Source: Nocardioides sp. QY071 (lineage in GTDB: Bacteria > Actinomycetota > Actinomycetes > Propionibacteriales > Nocardioidaceae). From it: a stretch of 64,000 nucleotides of DNA. The stretch spans positions 1,612,001 to 1,676,000 of the forward strand of contig NZ_CP124681.1 of assembly GCF_029961765.1 (NCBI RefSeq), in the 5' to 3' direction. The notes under the pieces were generated by a model that searched no databases, had not been told where the DNA came from, and saw only the letters and a program-made list of their open reading frames with translations. Positions 43,338 through 53,841 of this stretch are shown piece after piece. The position numbers and the translations under genes were made by a program. Position 1 is the first letter of the stretch. Each line of letters opens with the position of its first letter.

Positions 43338-44060
43338 TTACTCCGCCGCAGCGCGCCGCAGCGACTCGGACAGCCGCTCGGCGGCGGCGAGCACCGCAGG
43401 TGCGTGCATCCGGCCGGGCTGGCGGGACAGGCGCTCGAGCGGTCCGGAGACCGACACGGCCGCGATCACCTTGCCACCGGGGGAGCGGACGGGGGCGGAC
43501 ACCGAGGCCACGCCCTGCTCGCGCTCGCCGACCGACTGCGCCCAGCCACGGCGGCGGATCGCGGACAGCTCGGCCGCCGAGAACGCGGAGTTCTGCAGGC
43601 CGCGGTGGATGCGCTCCGGGTCGTCCCAAGCGAGCAGTACCTGCGCGGCGGAGCCGGCGCGCATGGTCAGCTGGGAGCCGATCGGAATGGTGTCGCGCAG
43701 GCCGGAGGGGCGCTCGGCGGCGGCGACGCACACACGGTGGTCGCCCTGGCGCCGCCACAGCTGGGCGGACTCGCCGGTGATGTCGCGCAGTCGCGCGAGG
43801 ACGGGGCCGGCGGTGGCGAGCAGCCGGTCCTCACCGGCTGCCGCGGAGAGCTCCGCGAGGCGCGGGCCGAGCACGAAGCGGCCCTGCATGTCGCGAGCCA
43901 CGAGGCGGTGGTGCTCGAGGGCGACCGCCAGTCGGTGAGCCGTCGGCCGGGCCAGGCCCGTGCCTGCCACCAGACCCGCCAGGGTGGCCGGGCCGGACTC
44001 CAGTGCGGTGAGCACCAGGGCCGCCTTGTCGAGAACGCCGACGCCGCTCGAGTTGTCCAT
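43338..44060 (-). CDS. IclR-family regulator of leuCD (NdgR/LtbR-like)
   Basis: About 240 residues: N-terminal winged helix ([30 protein letters not shown]) and an IclR effector domain ([19 protein letters not shown]). The ATG at 44058-44060 is 99 bases from divergent leuC. Known homologues NdgR (Streptomyces) and LtbR (Corynebacterium) repress leuCD and other amino-acid genes from the same position, so the target is inferred with confidence. An open frame runs far upstream on this strand through leuCD and is spurious. Confidence 0.92.
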   Translation of the reverse strand: MDNSSGVGVLDKAALVLTALESGPATLAGLVAGTGLARPTAHRLAVALEHHRLVARDMQGRFVLGPRLAELSAAAGEDRLLATAGPVLARLRDITGESAQLWRRQGDHRVCVAAAERPSGLRDTIPIGSQLTMRAGSAAQVLLAWDDPERIHRGLQNSAFSAAELSAIRRRGWAQSVGEREQGVASVSAPVRSPGGKVIAAVSVSGPLERLSRQPGRMHAPAVLAAAERLSESLRRAAAE

Positions 44061-44062
44061 AT

Positions 44063-44074
44063 GGCAATACTGCC
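44063..44074. promoter_or_regulatory. Possible IclR-type operator
   Basis: GGCA-ATAC-TGCC is an inverted repeat just before the IclR start in the divergent leuC promoter region. It fits the expected place of an NdgR/LtbR site; the arms are short. Confidence 0.35.
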
Positions 44075-44159
44075 GTCTCGGATCCTGGGATGCAAGAGTA
44101 GGCTGGATCACGGTCGACAGCACAGGCGCGTCGACGACCCGAACGAGGAGGAGCGAGTC

Positions 44160-45572
<1,413 letters not shown>

Positions 45573-45587
45573 GAAGGAGACAGCGAC

Positions 45588-46181
45588 ATGGAGAAGTTCA
45601 CCTCCCACACCGGTACGGCGCTCCCGCTGCGCCGCAGCAACGTCGACACCGACCAGATCATCCCGGCGGTCTACCTCAAGCGCGTGACCCGCACCGGCTT
45701 CGAGGACGGCCTGTTCGCCGCCTGGCGCAACGACCCGGAGTTCGTGGCCAACAAGCCCGAGTACCAGGGCGTCACGATCCTCGTCGCCGGTCCCGACTTC
45801 GGCACCGGGTCGTCGCGCGAGCACGCCGTCTGGGCGCTCATGGACTACGGCTTCAAGGTCGTCCTCTCGAGCCGCTTCGCCGACATCTTCCGCGGCAACT
45901 CGGGCAAGGCCGGACTGCTGTCCGTCCCCGTCGAGCAGGACGTCATCGAGCAGCTGTGGGCGGCGATCGAGGCCGACCCGACCACGCAGATCACCGTCGA
46001 CCTCGAGTCCCGCACGGTCACCTGCGGCGACCTCGTCGCGCCGTTCGACATCGACGACTACACGCGCCACCGCCTGCTCAACGGACTCGACGACATCGGC
46101 ATCACGCTGGGCAACGAGGCCGACATCGCGGCGTACGAGAGTGGCCGACCGAGCTGGAAGCCGGTCACCCAGCACGCCTGA
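45588..46181 (+). CDS. leuD: 3-isopropylmalate dehydratase small subunit
   Basis: 197 residues, swivel domain partner of LeuC. Signatures: [16 protein letters not shown] near the start and [17 protein letters not shown]. It begins 15 bases after leuC with AAGGAG upstream, and is closed by a terminator. Confidence 0.96.
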   Translation: MEKFTSHTGTALPLRRSNVDTDQIIPAVYLKRVTRTGFEDGLFAAWRNDPEFVANKPEYQGVTILVAGPDFGTGSSREHAVWALMDYGFKVVLSSRFADIFRGNSGKAGLLSVPVEQDVIEQLWAAIEADPTTQITVDLESRTVTCGDLVAPFDIDDYTRHRLLNGLDDIGITLGNEADIAAYESGRPSWKPVTQHA

Positions 46182-46205
46182 GAACACGCTGAAAACCGCT
46201 CTACG

Positions 46206-46240
46206 ACGGGCCGATCCGCGACTTTCGCGGGTCGGCCCGT
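46206..46240 (+). terminator. Terminator after leuCD
   Basis: A 15-bp stem with one G-T pair (46206-46220 with 46226-46240) and 5-base loop; CGGCTTTCCC follows. Confidence 0.85.
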
Positions 46241-46469
46241 CGGCTTTCCCGCATTCGTCGCGATGGCCGCCGAGGGGCGCTCAGGGGCGAAATAGGGCCC
46301 GAAACAGCCGAAATAGCGCTGAAATCGCGAAAAAAGACGTACCAACTTCGGCGTGGTGATTGTGAGTGTGCCTACTAGTGCCTAGCGTTCCCATGAAAGG
46401 ACGGCTGGGCGAGGGCTCGGCCGCATCAGCTCAAGGGACGCCCAGCGCGGCGTTTCGGAAGGACAGGTA
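46241..46469 (+). promoter_or_regulatory. Long AT-richer leader upstream of hup
   Basis: The 229 bases before the HU gene carry no gene. They include several GAAATAG/GAAATCG runs (about 46285-46335) and an AT-rich stretch with TTGTGAG and TACTAGTGCC near 46358-46382 that may be the promoter, which would leave a leader of roughly 80-100 bases. No riboswitch is recognised. Confidence 0.35.
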
Positions 46470-47069
46470 GTGAACAAGTCTCAGTTGATCGACGCGCTGG
46501 CCGACCGCTTCGAAGGAAGCCGCAAGGACGCGGCCCACGCCCTCGACGCGGTTCTCGACACGATCACCCGTCAGGTCGCCAAGGGCGAGAAGGTCGCCAT
46601 CACCGGCTTCGGCTCGTTCGAGAAGGCCGTCCGCAACGCCCGTTGGGTCCGCAACCCGCAGACCGGCGAGCGCGTGAAGACCAAGAAGAAGGCCGTTCCG
46701 AAGTTCAGCGCCGGCGCTGACCTGAAGAACGTCGTCTCCGGTGCCAAGAAGCTGGCCCCGCTGCCGAAGCCGGCCAAGAAGGCCGCTGCTCCGGCCAAGA
46801 AGGCCGCGACCGCCGCGGTCAAGAAGGCCGCTGCGCCGGCCAAGAAGGCCGCCGCCACCGCGAAGAAGGCGGCTCCGGCCAAGAAGGCGGCTCCGGCGAA
46901 GAAGGCGCCTGCCAAGAAGGCTCCGGCCGCGAAGAAGGCGGCTCCGGCCAAGAAGGCCCCCGCCAAGAAGGCTCCCGCCGCGAAGAAGGCGGCTCCGGCC
47001 AAGAAGGCCCCGGCCAAGAAGGCCCCGGCCAAGAAGGCTCCCGCCAAGAAGACCGCGAAGAAGGCCTGA
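46470..47069 (+). CDS. hup: HU-type DNA-binding protein with histone-H1-like tail
   Basis: 199 residues from the GTG at 46470. Residues 1-90 are a complete HU fold ([42 protein letters not shown]). The remaining half is made of repeated Lys-Lys-Ala/Pro units ([13 protein letters not shown]) like eukaryotic histone H1. This is the actinobacterial HupB type; it compacts DNA and the tail affects non-specific and curved-DNA binding. The repeats can change copy number by slippage. Confidence 0.95.
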   Translation: MNKSQLIDALADRFEGSRKDAAHALDAVLDTITRQVAKGEKVAITGFGSFEKAVRNARWVRNPQTGERVKTKKKAVPKFSAGADLKNVVSGAKKLAPLPKPAKKAAAPAKKAATAAVKKAAAPAKKAAATAKKAAPAKKAAPAKKAPAKKAPAAKKAAPAKKAPAKKAPAAKKAAPAKKAPAKKAPAKKAPAKKTAKKA

Positions 47070-47090
47070 CGCCTCCTTCCCGATCACCCC

Positions 47091-47126
47091 GAACGGGCCG
47101 TACTCCTCACGGAGTGCGGCCCGTTC
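47091..47126. terminator. Bidirectional terminator between hup and cofC
   Basis: GAACGGGCCGTACTCC (47091-47106) pairs with 47111-47126 apart from one wobble, around a 4-base loop. It lies between convergent genes. Confidence 0.85.
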
Positions 47127-47132
47127 GTCGTC

Positions 47133-47783
47133 TCAGGACCCCCGTGGGAGCAGGCCGATCGCGCGCAGCACCGCGGCCGAGGAGTCCCCGACCCCGAGCG
47201 CGATCGCGCCGGCCAGGCTGTCGACGTCGTCGACGTCGCGGCGCAGGGACGCCAGCTCGCCGGCCAGCGCCCGCGCTCCGGAAGCCGCATGGGCAGCGGC
47301 CGATCCCGCTCCGAAGCGCGGCTCGAAGTCGTCGTACGCCGCGCAGTAGAGCGTGGTTCCGGTCGCGTCGGCGTCGCGGACGAAGCACGGCCCGGGGTCG
47401 GACGCCGCATCGGCGAGCGCCGCCGCGAGATCGGCAGCGAGGAGTGATGGCAGGTCGCCGCACAGCGCGACCGGCCGCAGGTCGGGGCGCCGGTCGTGCA
47501 GGTGGGCAGCCGCGTGCCGCAACGCCGCATTGAGGCCGCCGCCCGGATCGGGGCAGGTGGCCGCGCCCCGTGCGGCGAGCGTGGCGGCGAAAGCGGCGTC
47601 GTCACTGACGACCAGCACTCCGGCCACGCCGTCGGTGCTCAGGCACGCGTCGACCACGTCGGTCGCGAAGGCCGCCGCCAGCCGCGCCCGGTCGGCGTCG
47701 CGCAGGGCCGAGAGCCGGGACTTCCCGGTGCCCGGGGACTTCACCGGAAGCAGCACGGCGAAGGAGCCCGGACGGGTGAACAC
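47133..47783 (-). CDS. cofC: 2-phospho-L-lactate (PEP) guanylyltransferase
   Basis: About 216 residues. Step in coenzyme F420 synthesis, making the guanylylated three-carbon precursor from GTP and phosphoenolpyruvate or phospholactate (CofC/FbiD). Signatures: LLPVKSPGTGKSRL at the N-terminus, ALCGDLPSL and DADATGTTLYCA. The GTG start is 68 bases from divergent plsC. Other F420 genes are not in this window. Confidence 0.9.
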   Translation of the reverse strand: MFTRPGSFAVLLPVKSPGTGKSRLSALRDADRARLAAAFATDVVDACLSTDGVAGVLVVSDDAAFAATLAARGAATCPDPGGGLNAALRHAAAHLHDRRPDLRPVALCGDLPSLLAADLAAALADAASDPGPCFVRDADATGTTLYCAAYDDFEPRFGAGSAAAHAASGARALAGELASLRRDVDDVDSLAGAIALGVGDSSAAVLRAIGLLPRGS

Positions 47784-47851
47784 CCCTGAATCCTGACAGG
47801 TGGGTCGTGCCCGGCCGTGGCCGGTGTCACTGACCGGTAACCTGCATTCTC

Positions 47852-48604
47852 GTGAGCGTGCGGAAGCTGCAGGAGAAGCGGGGCTGGGCCTTCAACATCG
47901 CCGTACCCATCATCAAGCCCACGCTCCTGGCCACCACGCGGCGCCGGTGGATCGGCGGCGAGAACATCCCCGAGAGCGGCGGATTCATCATCGCGCTCAA
48001 CCACATCTCCCACGTCGACCCGCTCACTGCCGCGCACCTCGTCTACGACCACGGCTACAAGCCGCGCTACCTCGCCAAGTCCGGCCTGTTCGACAACAAG
48101 GCGCTCGGCTTCTTCCTGCGCAGCGCCGGCCAGATCCCCGTGCGGCGCGAGACGAAGGACGCCGTCGGTGCGTACGCCGCGGCGGTCGACGCCGTGCGCG
48201 ACGGCCAGTGCGTCGTGATCTACCCCGAGGCCACGATCACGCGCGACCCCGACATGTGGCCGATGAAGGGGAAGTCCGGCGCCGCGCGGATCGCCCTCGA
48301 GACCGGCTGCCCGGTCATCCCGGTCGGGCAGTGGGGCGCCCACGAGATCCTGGCGCCGTACACCAAGCGTCCCCATCTCGTCCCTCGTCACGAGGTCGTG
48401 ATGCGCGTCGGAGCGCCCGTCGTGCTCGACGACCTGCGCGCGAAGGAGCGCACCAGCGCGGTCGTCAACGAGGCGACAGCCCGCATCATGGCGGCGATCA
48501 CCCACGAGCTGGAGCTGGTGCGCGGCGAGACCGCGCCGCCCGAGCGCTACGACATGGCCGTGCACGGCGACAGGTTCAAGAAGAACAAGAAGGCGGCGAG
48601 CTGA
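47852..48604 (+). CDS. plsC: 1-acyl-sn-glycerol-3-phosphate acyltransferase
   Basis: 250 residues; the acyltransferase motif is NHISHVD (HX4D), followed by GQIPVRRE and YPEATITRD. Makes phosphatidate at the membrane. The GTG at 47852 follows a TAACCT box by seven bases and is probably leaderless. Its stop shares one base with the gpsA start (TGATG), so the two phospholipid genes are coupled. Confidence 0.9.
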   Translation: MSVRKLQEKRGWAFNIAVPIIKPTLLATTRRRWIGGENIPESGGFIIALNHISHVDPLTAAHLVYDHGYKPRYLAKSGLFDNKALGFFLRSAGQIPVRRETKDAVGAYAAAVDAVRDGQCVVIYPEATITRDPDMWPMKGKSGAARIALETGCPVIPVGQWGAHEILAPYTKRPHLVPRHEVVMRVGAPVVLDDLRAKERTSAVVNEATARIMAAITHELELVRGETAPPERYDMAVHGDRFKKNKKAAS

Positions 48605-49608
48605 TGGGCAACAAGATCGCGGTGCTCGGCGCCGGCTCCTGGGGGACGGCGTTCTCGATCGTGCTGGCCGACGCCGGCAACGACGTGTGCATCTGGGCCC
48701 GCCGCGAGGAGGTCGCGGCCTCCATCAACGAGCGCCACGAGAACGTCGACTACCTCTCCGGCATCGAGCTGCCGCGGCGGATCACCGCGACCCACGACCC
48801 CGAGCAGGCGCTCGCCGGTGCCGATGTCGTCGTGCTCGCCGTACCCTCGCAGTCGCTGCGCGACAACCTGCCGACCTTCCTCCCGTACGTCGAGGACGAC
48901 GCCGTCCTCGTCTCCTTGATGAAGGGCGTCGAGCTCGGCACCCTCAAGCGGATGTCGGAGGTGATCGCGGAGGTCGGCGACATCGGCGCCAGCCGGATCG
49001 CCGTCGTCAGCGGACCCAACCTGGCCCGCGAGATCGCCCGCCGCGAGCCCGCCGCGTCCGTCGTCGCCTGCGCCGACGAGGACGTCGCGACCATGCTCCA
49101 GAACCGGCTCCACTCGCCGGCGTTCCGGCCCTACACCAGCGTCGACGTCCTCGGCTGCGAGTACGGCGGCGCCTACAAGAACGTCGTCGCCCTCTGCGTC
49201 GGCATGGCCGTCGGCCAGGGCTTCGGCGACAACACCACCGCCTCGCTCATCACCCGTGGCCTCGCCGAGACCGCCCGCCTCGCGATGAACCTCGGCGCCA
49301 ACCCGCTCACCCTGATGGGCCTCGCCGGCCTCGGCGACCTCGTCGCCACCTGCTCCTCGCCGCTCTCGCGCAACCGCACCTTCGGCGAGAAGCTCGGCCA
49401 GGGCATGAGCGTCGAGGAGATCTACGCCTCGACCCGCCAGGTCGCCGAGGGCGCCAAGTCCTGCTCCTCGCTGCGCGCGCTCGCCGCGCGCTCAGGTGTC
49501 GACGCCCCGATCGTGGACGCGGTCGACGAGGTGGTGCAGGGGCGGCTCACCACGTCGCAGCTGATGGACGCGTTCATCTCTCGTGACACCAAGGCTGAGT
49601 TGTCCTGA
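48604..49608 (+). CDS. gpsA: Glycerol-3-phosphate dehydrogenase [NAD(P)+]
   Basis: About 334 residues. Makes sn-glycerol 3-phosphate from dihydroxyacetone phosphate. The Rossmann loop [12 protein letters not shown] opens the protein; catalytic lysines lie in LMKGVE and [12 protein letters not shown], and [17 protein letters not shown] is diagnostic. ATG at 48604 overlaps the plsC stop. Confidence 0.95.
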   Translation: MGNKIAVLGAGSWGTAFSIVLADAGNDVCIWARREEVAASINERHENVDYLSGIELPRRITATHDPEQALAGADVVVLAVPSQSLRDNLPTFLPYVEDDAVLVSLMKGVELGTLKRMSEVIAEVGDIGASRIAVVSGPNLAREIARREPAASVVACADEDVATMLQNRLHSPAFRPYTSVDVLGCEYGGAYKNVVALCVGMAVGQGFGDNTTASLITRGLAETARLAMNLGANPLTLMGLAGLGDLVATCSSPLSRNRTFGEKLGQGMSVEEIYASTRQVAEGAKSCSSLRALAARSGVDAPIVDAVDEVVQGRLTTSQLMDAFISRDTKAELS

Positions 49609-49621
49609 CTGGTCGGGTTGT

Positions 49622-49689
49622 CTCGGCCCGATGCGCTGCGTGATGGACTCACGGTGTTTGTTTGGCGCTCGCTTCGCTCGCGCATGTCG
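49622..49689. repeat. REP-like intergenic repeat, left copy
   Basis: About 66 bases containing CGCTCGCTTCGCTCGCG, running downstream of gpsA. Nearly the same sequence occurs in inverted orientation at 51477-51545, downstream of the convergent PLP-enzyme gene. Confidence 0.75.
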
Positions 49690-49772
49690 CGCCGCCTGCC
49701 AACGCCGTTTCTTCCTCCCCCGCTCGCTCGTTCCTCGCTCGCTCCTCCGTCCAGAAACGGCGGGCGGCGCGA
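49687..49772. repeat. Large intergenic hairpin downstream of gpsA
   Basis: TCGCGCCGCC (49687-49696) and CGCCGTTTCT (49703-49712) pair with AGAAACGGCG (49753-49762) and GGCGGCGCGA (49763-49772), a 20-bp stem with a 6-base bulge. Its loop is rich in CGCTCG repeats. Confidence 0.7.
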
Positions 49773-50187
49773 CGGGCTCGGCTGAACGTCGTGCACATGC
49801 GAGTCTCATTCAGCTGAATCCCGTCGGGCGCCCCGCGTGATCTGGACTGATATGTAGGTCTTTCCTGTCAAGTGGCAGGGTGAAGCGCCGCCACGGCTGG
49901 TTGTCGTGGCGGCGCTTCTGTTCTGGCCTGGGGGTGCCGGTTCGTTTTGAGCGGGTCTGTCGACGCACGTGGTCAGACTGATATGCGCGGGTTGGTTACC
50001 GCAGGGCCGCGATTCGGCGGGAGCGCTGCGCTGGTGTCTGAGGTCGAGCGTCACGAACACGGCACGAACAAGGTCGTTGGCCGGTGCGTGGCTCACAGTC
50101 CAGGCGCGGGTCGGCTCCAGCACGTTGCTGTCGACGAGTCGGCGGTCCGGGCCAGAAGCTTCAGGGGCCGGGCGTCAGTCGGGCAGT
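49773..50187. other. Non-coding region between gpsA repeats and the IS110 transposase
   Basis: No credible gene. It holds a strong 11-bp hairpin (49885-49895 with 49905-49915), the 10-base direct repeat GACTGATATG at 49845-49854 and 49976-49985, and a palindrome ATTCAGCTGAAT at 49808-49819. Part of it is probably the 3' end of the insertion sequence, where a guide RNA could lie. Confidence 0.5.
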
Positions 50188-51279
50188 TCAATCGGGCAGG
50201 GTGGCCAGGGACCAGCACCAGCCGGCCAGCTCACGCGCGATCGCGGTGCTCGCCACGGTGTGCTTCTTCTTCCGGGCGCTCATCGTGACCCAGCGCTGGT
50301 GAAGCCGCTGGTTCCCGGCATGGGCACGCGCACGGGCCGCTGCGGGGGCTTGGTCCCAGCGGGCCTGGAGGGTCTTGCCCACCAGATAGCGACGCTGGTG
50401 ATGCCAGGCCGCCTCGACCAGCAGCCGTCGGACGTGGGTGTTGCCGGCCTTGGTGATGCTCCCTTGGCGGCGCGACTGGCCGCTGGAGTGCTCGGACGGC
50501 ACCAGTCCGAGGTAGGCGCCGATGCTGGCACCGGTGAACCGTTCCCAGTCACCGATCTCGACCGCGAGCGCGAACGCGGTCAACGTCGAGACACCGCGCA
50601 GGCACCACAGCTTGCGCACGATCGGTGTGAACTCGGACTCGGTAGCCATCGCGGTGATGGTCGCGTCGAGCCGGTCGCGGCGAGCCACCGCGAACGCGAC
50701 CGCTTCCAGATCGGCCTCATAGGCCGCACGAGTGCCGGCCTGGTGGGGCAGGTCGAACCGGATCCGGCGCAGCCACGCCTCGTGAACGCCGGTCCACGCC
50801 CGCCCGCCGTAGTAGACGTGCCCGTGGCGCAGCAGCAGCTTGGACACCCGGTGCCTGGCCCGGAGCAGGTCGACACGAACGTCTTCGCGTGCCCGGACCA
50901 GGTCACGCGCGGCCTCTTGGGTCACCGTCGGCACCCGCACGCTGGTGATCTGTCCGACCCGCAACAACTGGGCCAGCAACAACGCGTCCTTGGCGTCGGT
51001 CTTGACCCGATCGCCCGAAGGGCGGGTCAGCTTCGAAGGAGCCGCGACCTCGCAGCGGATCCCGGCCGCGGTCAACGCCCGGTACAGCCCGAACCCGGTC
51101 GGGCCGGCCTCGTAGGTGGCTGCGACCGGACCAGGCAGGGTCCGCAACCACTTGATGACTTCCTCCTGGGCTGGCACGAGGGTCGTCTTGAACACCTCGC
51201 CCGTCACCGAGTCCAGACCGGTCGCCACGACCGACCGTGCGTGCACATCGAGCCCAACACTCGTACGCTCAACAATCAC
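50188..51279 (-). CDS. IS110-family transposase
   Basis: About 363 residues. The N-terminal RuvC-like DEDD domain starts VGLDVHARSVVATGLD; DAKDALLLAQLLRVG carries another acidic residue. The C-terminal Tnp20 domain has LRGVSTLTAFALAVEIGDW and GLVPSEHSSGQSRRQGSITKAGN with the catalytic serine region. The GTG at 51277-51279 has GGAGG five bases upstream. Full length, no frameshift, so the element may be active. IS110 recombinases are guided by a structured bridge RNA from their non-coding ends. Confidence 0.95.
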   Translation of the reverse strand: MIVERTSVGLDVHARSVVATGLDSVTGEVFKTTLVPAQEEVIKWLRTLPGPVAATYEAGPTGFGLYRALTAAGIRCEVAAPSKLTRPSGDRVKTDAKDALLLAQLLRVGQITSVRVPTVTQEAARDLVRAREDVRVDLLRARHRVSKLLLRHGHVYYGGRAWTGVHEAWLRRIRFDLPHQAGTRAAYEADLEAVAFAVARRDRLDATITAMATESEFTPIVRKLWCLRGVSTLTAFALAVEIGDWERFTGASIGAYLGLVPSEHSSGQSRRQGSITKAGNTHVRRLLVEAAWHHQRRYLVGKTLQARWDQAPAAARARAHAGNQRLHQRWVTMSARKKKHTVASTAIARELAGWCWSLATLPD

Positions 51280-51306
51280 CGGGGCCTCCTTACGACTGTG
51301 GATAGG

Positions 51307-51329
51307 CCGAGCAGGCGGCCCCTGCTCGG
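51307..51329 (-). ncRNA. Hairpin upstream of the transposase, candidate bridge-RNA part
   Basis: CCGAGCAGG (51307-51315) pairs perfectly with 51321-51329 around CGGCC. It lies 28 bases upstream of the transposase start, the place where IS110-group elements encode the bridge RNA. Only the stem is seen; guide loops are not assigned. Confidence 0.3.
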
Positions 51330-51476
51330 TAACCCACGAACATGCGCAAGAGAGGCCCCGGCCCGCAACCACCTCAAACCGAGGCAGTCACCTCATACGG
51401 TCTGAGCGGAGCGAGCGACCGAGCGCCAGCGAGGAAGCGAGCGCAGCGAGGGAAGATCACGCGTCAAAAGGGCGCC

Positions 51477-51545
51477 CGACATGCGCGAGCGAAGCGAGCG
51501 CCAAACCAACACCGTGAGTCGCTCACGAAGCGCATCGGCCCGAGC
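51477..51545. repeat. REP-like intergenic repeat, right (inverted) copy
   Basis: Inverted copy of 49622-49689, with CGCGAGCGAAGCGAGCG as its core and only a few mismatches. It is 13 bases from the stop of the convergent PLP-enzyme gene. Confidence 0.75.
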
Positions 51546-51557
51546 CCCCGCGTGACC

Positions 51558-52673
51558 TCACGCGTTAATGCGGTCCAGCGCCTGCTTCAGGTCGGCCCAC
51601 AGGTCCTCGACGTCCTCGATCCCGACGGACAGGCGCACCAGCCCCTCGGGGATCGTCGCCGGCTCGAGCTTCCACCGGCGCCGGCGCTCGAAGGTCGACT
51701 CGACGCCACCGAGGGAGGTGGTGTGCACCCACAGCGAGGTGGCGCGGACCAGGAAGTCTCCAGCGTCGGCGCCACCGGCCAGCACGGGTGCGACGATCGC
51801 GCCGAAGCCCGGGTAGCGGACCTCCTCGACGGACGGGTGGTCGGCGAGGCGGCGGGCCAGCTCTGCGGCGTTGGCGGCGGCCCGCTCCAGGCGGACGTGG
51901 AGGGTGCGCAGGCCGCGCAGGGCGAGCCAGGCCTCGAACGGACCCGGTACGGCGCCCGCCAGGTCCCGGCGGCCCTTGAGAGCGCCGTACACCTCGTCGT
52001 CGGTCCCTTCGGACGGCACGACGATCGCGCCCATGAGCACGTCGCTGTGCCCGGCGATGTACTTCGTCGCCGAGTGCACGACGATGTCCGCGCCGAGGGA
52101 CAGCGGCTGCTGGAGCAGGGGAGTGGCGAAGGTGTTGTCGACGACGACGCGGATGCCGAGCTCGTGGGCGGCCGCGGACAGCGCGGGGATGTCGGCGATC
52201 TCCAGGGCGGGGTTGGTGGGGGACTCCAGCCAGAGCAGGCCACAGTCCTCGTCGGCCTCCATCGCGGCGATCACGGCGGCGGTGTCGGTGATGTCGACCA
52301 GGGTCGCCTTCAGTCGGCCCCGGGACTCGGCGTCGGCGAGCGCGGTCACCGAGCCGTTGTAGGCGTGCCGCGGCGCGATGACGCTGCTGCCGATGCCGAC
52401 CAGGTCGAGGATCGTGGTCACCGCGGCCATGCCCGACGAGAACGCCAGTGCCCGGCCGCCCTCCAGCGCGCCGAGAGCGTCCTCGAACGCCGCCCAGGTG
52501 GGGTTGCCGTACCGGCCGTACTCCAGGTCGCCGGTCGCGCCGTACGTCGACGTCATCGTGATCGGCACGTTCATCGGCTCGTCAGGCTCGTGCGGTGGAC
52601 GGCCCGCCGTGACGGCGACTGTCGCGGGGTGGAGCTGGCGGGGCGGGCGGGGTGCGGACTCGGGGCCGGACAT
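51558..52673 (-). CDS. Cystathionine gamma-synthase/lyase family PLP enzyme
   Basis: 371 residues of the Cys/Met-metabolism PLP family. The PLP lysine lies in HSATKYIAGHSDVLMG; other signatures are YGRYGNPTWAAFE, SSGMAAVTTILD and VVVDNTFATPLLQQPL. Whether it is synthase, beta- or gamma-lyase cannot be decided from motifs. The ATG at 52671-52673 is 24 bases from divergent ddl, so the promoters overlap. Confidence 0.88.
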   Translation of the reverse strand: MSGPESAPRPPRQLHPATVAVTAGRPPHEPDEPMNVPITMTSTYGATGDLEYGRYGNPTWAAFEDALGALEGGRALAFSSGMAAVTTILDLVGIGSSVIAPRHAYNGSVTALADAESRGRLKATLVDITDTAAVIAAMEADEDCGLLWLESPTNPALEIADIPALSAAAHELGIRVVVDNTFATPLLQQPLSLGADIVVHSATKYIAGHSDVLMGAIVVPSEGTDDEVYGALKGRRDLAGAVPGPFEAWLALRGLRTLHVRLERAAANAAELARRLADHPSVEEVRYPGFGAIVAPVLAGGADAGDFLVRATSLWVHTTSLGGVESTFERRRRWKLEPATIPEGLVRLSVGIEDVEDLWADLKQALDRINA

Positions 52674-52697
52674 GTCCCAAAGGTAGGGTCATCGCCG

Positions 52698-53822
52698 ATG
52701 AGCTCTCCCACCGGCCGCCGTGTCCGCGTCGCTGTCGTCTTCGGCGGCCGCTCCAGTGAGCACGCCATCTCGTGCGTGACCGCCGGCAGCGTGCTGCAGG
52801 CCATCGACCGCGAGAAGTACGACGTCGTCCCCATCGGCATCGCGACCGACGGGCGCTGGGTGCTGGAGGCCGACGACCCGCAGCGGCACCGGATCACCGG
52901 CCCCGGCCAGCTGCCGTCGGTCGACGGCGACCGCGCGGCCGTCGCGCTCGCCCCCACCAGCGACGGCACCGGGCTCGTCGTCAGCGAGCCGGCCGAGACG
53001 CCGCGGGCCCTCGGCGACGTCGATGTCGTCTTCCCGCTGCTACACGGCCCGTGGGGCGAGGACGGCACCATCCAGGGCCTGTTCGAGATGTCCGACGTCC
53101 GCTACGTCGGCTCCGGCGTACTCGCGTCCGCGGTCAGCATGGACAAGGCGTTCATGAAGGTCGTGCTCAAGGACGCCGGCCTGCCGGTGATGCCCAGCGT
53201 GACGGTGACCGCCCGCGAGTGGAAGGCCGACCCGCAGGCGGTCCGCGACCGCGTCGAGGCGCTCGGGTACCCGCTGTTCGTGAAGCCCGCCCGCGGCGGC
53301 TCCAGCATCGGCATCGCCAAGGCGCACAAGCCGGACGAGATCGACGCGGCGCTCGACGGTGCCCTCGAGCACGACCCGAAGGTCCTCGTCGAGGTCTCCG
53401 CCGAGGGCGCCCGCGAGATCGAGTGCGGCGTCCTGGAGGCCCTCGACGGCGGCGTCGAGACCAGCCTGCCCGCGGAGATCCGGATCACCGGCGAGCACGA
53501 GTTCTACGACTTCGAGGCCAAGTACCTCCCCGAGGAGCACACCGAGCTCGACGTCCCCGCGATCCTGCCCGAGGGGGTCGAGGAGCGGATGCGGGCGATG
53601 GCCGCGGCCGCGTTCACCGCGGTCGGCTGCGAGGGCCTCGCGCGCGTCGACTTCTTCCTGATGCCCGACGGCTCGCTGGTCGTCAACGAGCTCAACACGA
53701 TGCCCGGCTTCACGCCGCTGTCGATGTTCCCGCAGATGTGGGCCGCGACCGGGGTGTCGTACGGCGAGCTGGTCGACCGACTGCTCACGCTGGCCCTGCA
53801 GCGCGACACCGGCCTGCGCTAG
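52698..53822 (+). CDS. ddl: D-alanine--D-alanine ligase
   Basis: ATP-grasp ligase for peptidoglycan precursor synthesis, about 374 residues. Signatures: FGGRSSEHAISCVTAGSV, LLHGPWGEDGTIQGLFE, and VVNELNTMPGFTPLSMFP. The ATG at 52698 follows TAGGGT by eight bases without an RBS, so it is probably leaderless. A longer open frame upstream overlaps the PLP gene and is rejected. Confidence 0.95.
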   Translation: MSSPTGRRVRVAVVFGGRSSEHAISCVTAGSVLQAIDREKYDVVPIGIATDGRWVLEADDPQRHRITGPGQLPSVDGDRAAVALAPTSDGTGLVVSEPAETPRALGDVDVVFPLLHGPWGEDGTIQGLFEMSDVRYVGSGVLASAVSMDKAFMKVVLKDAGLPVMPSVTVTAREWKADPQAVRDRVEALGYPLFVKPARGGSSIGIAKAHKPDEIDAALDGALEHDPKVLVEVSAEGAREIECGVLEALDGGVETSLPAEIRITGEHEFYDFEAKYLPEEHTELDVPAILPEGVEERMRAMAAAAFTAVGCEGLARVDFFLMPDGSLVVNELNTMPGFTPLSMFPQMWAATGVSYGELVDRLLTLALQRDTGLR

Positions 53823-53841
53823 ACACCGCCCACGGGCTGCC

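Larger units (their letters stand above)
49845..51420 (-). mobile_element. IS110-family insertion sequence (limits approximate)
   Basis: Defined by the intact transposase at 50188-51279. IS110 elements lack conventional terminal inverted repeats, so the limits are guesses: within about 49.8-50.0 kb on one side and 51.33-51.47 kb on the other. It sits in the gap between convergent gpsA and a PLP enzyme, flanked by inverted copies of a REP-like repeat. Confidence 0.6.

Noticed and set aside
46241-46469. Riboswitch or leader peptide upstream of hup
   Set aside because: Some repeated GAAAT runs and weak stems, but no known riboswitch pattern and no convincing short frame.
49969-51405. 478-codon plus-strand frame across the IS110
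   Set aside because: Shadow of the transposase on the other strand.
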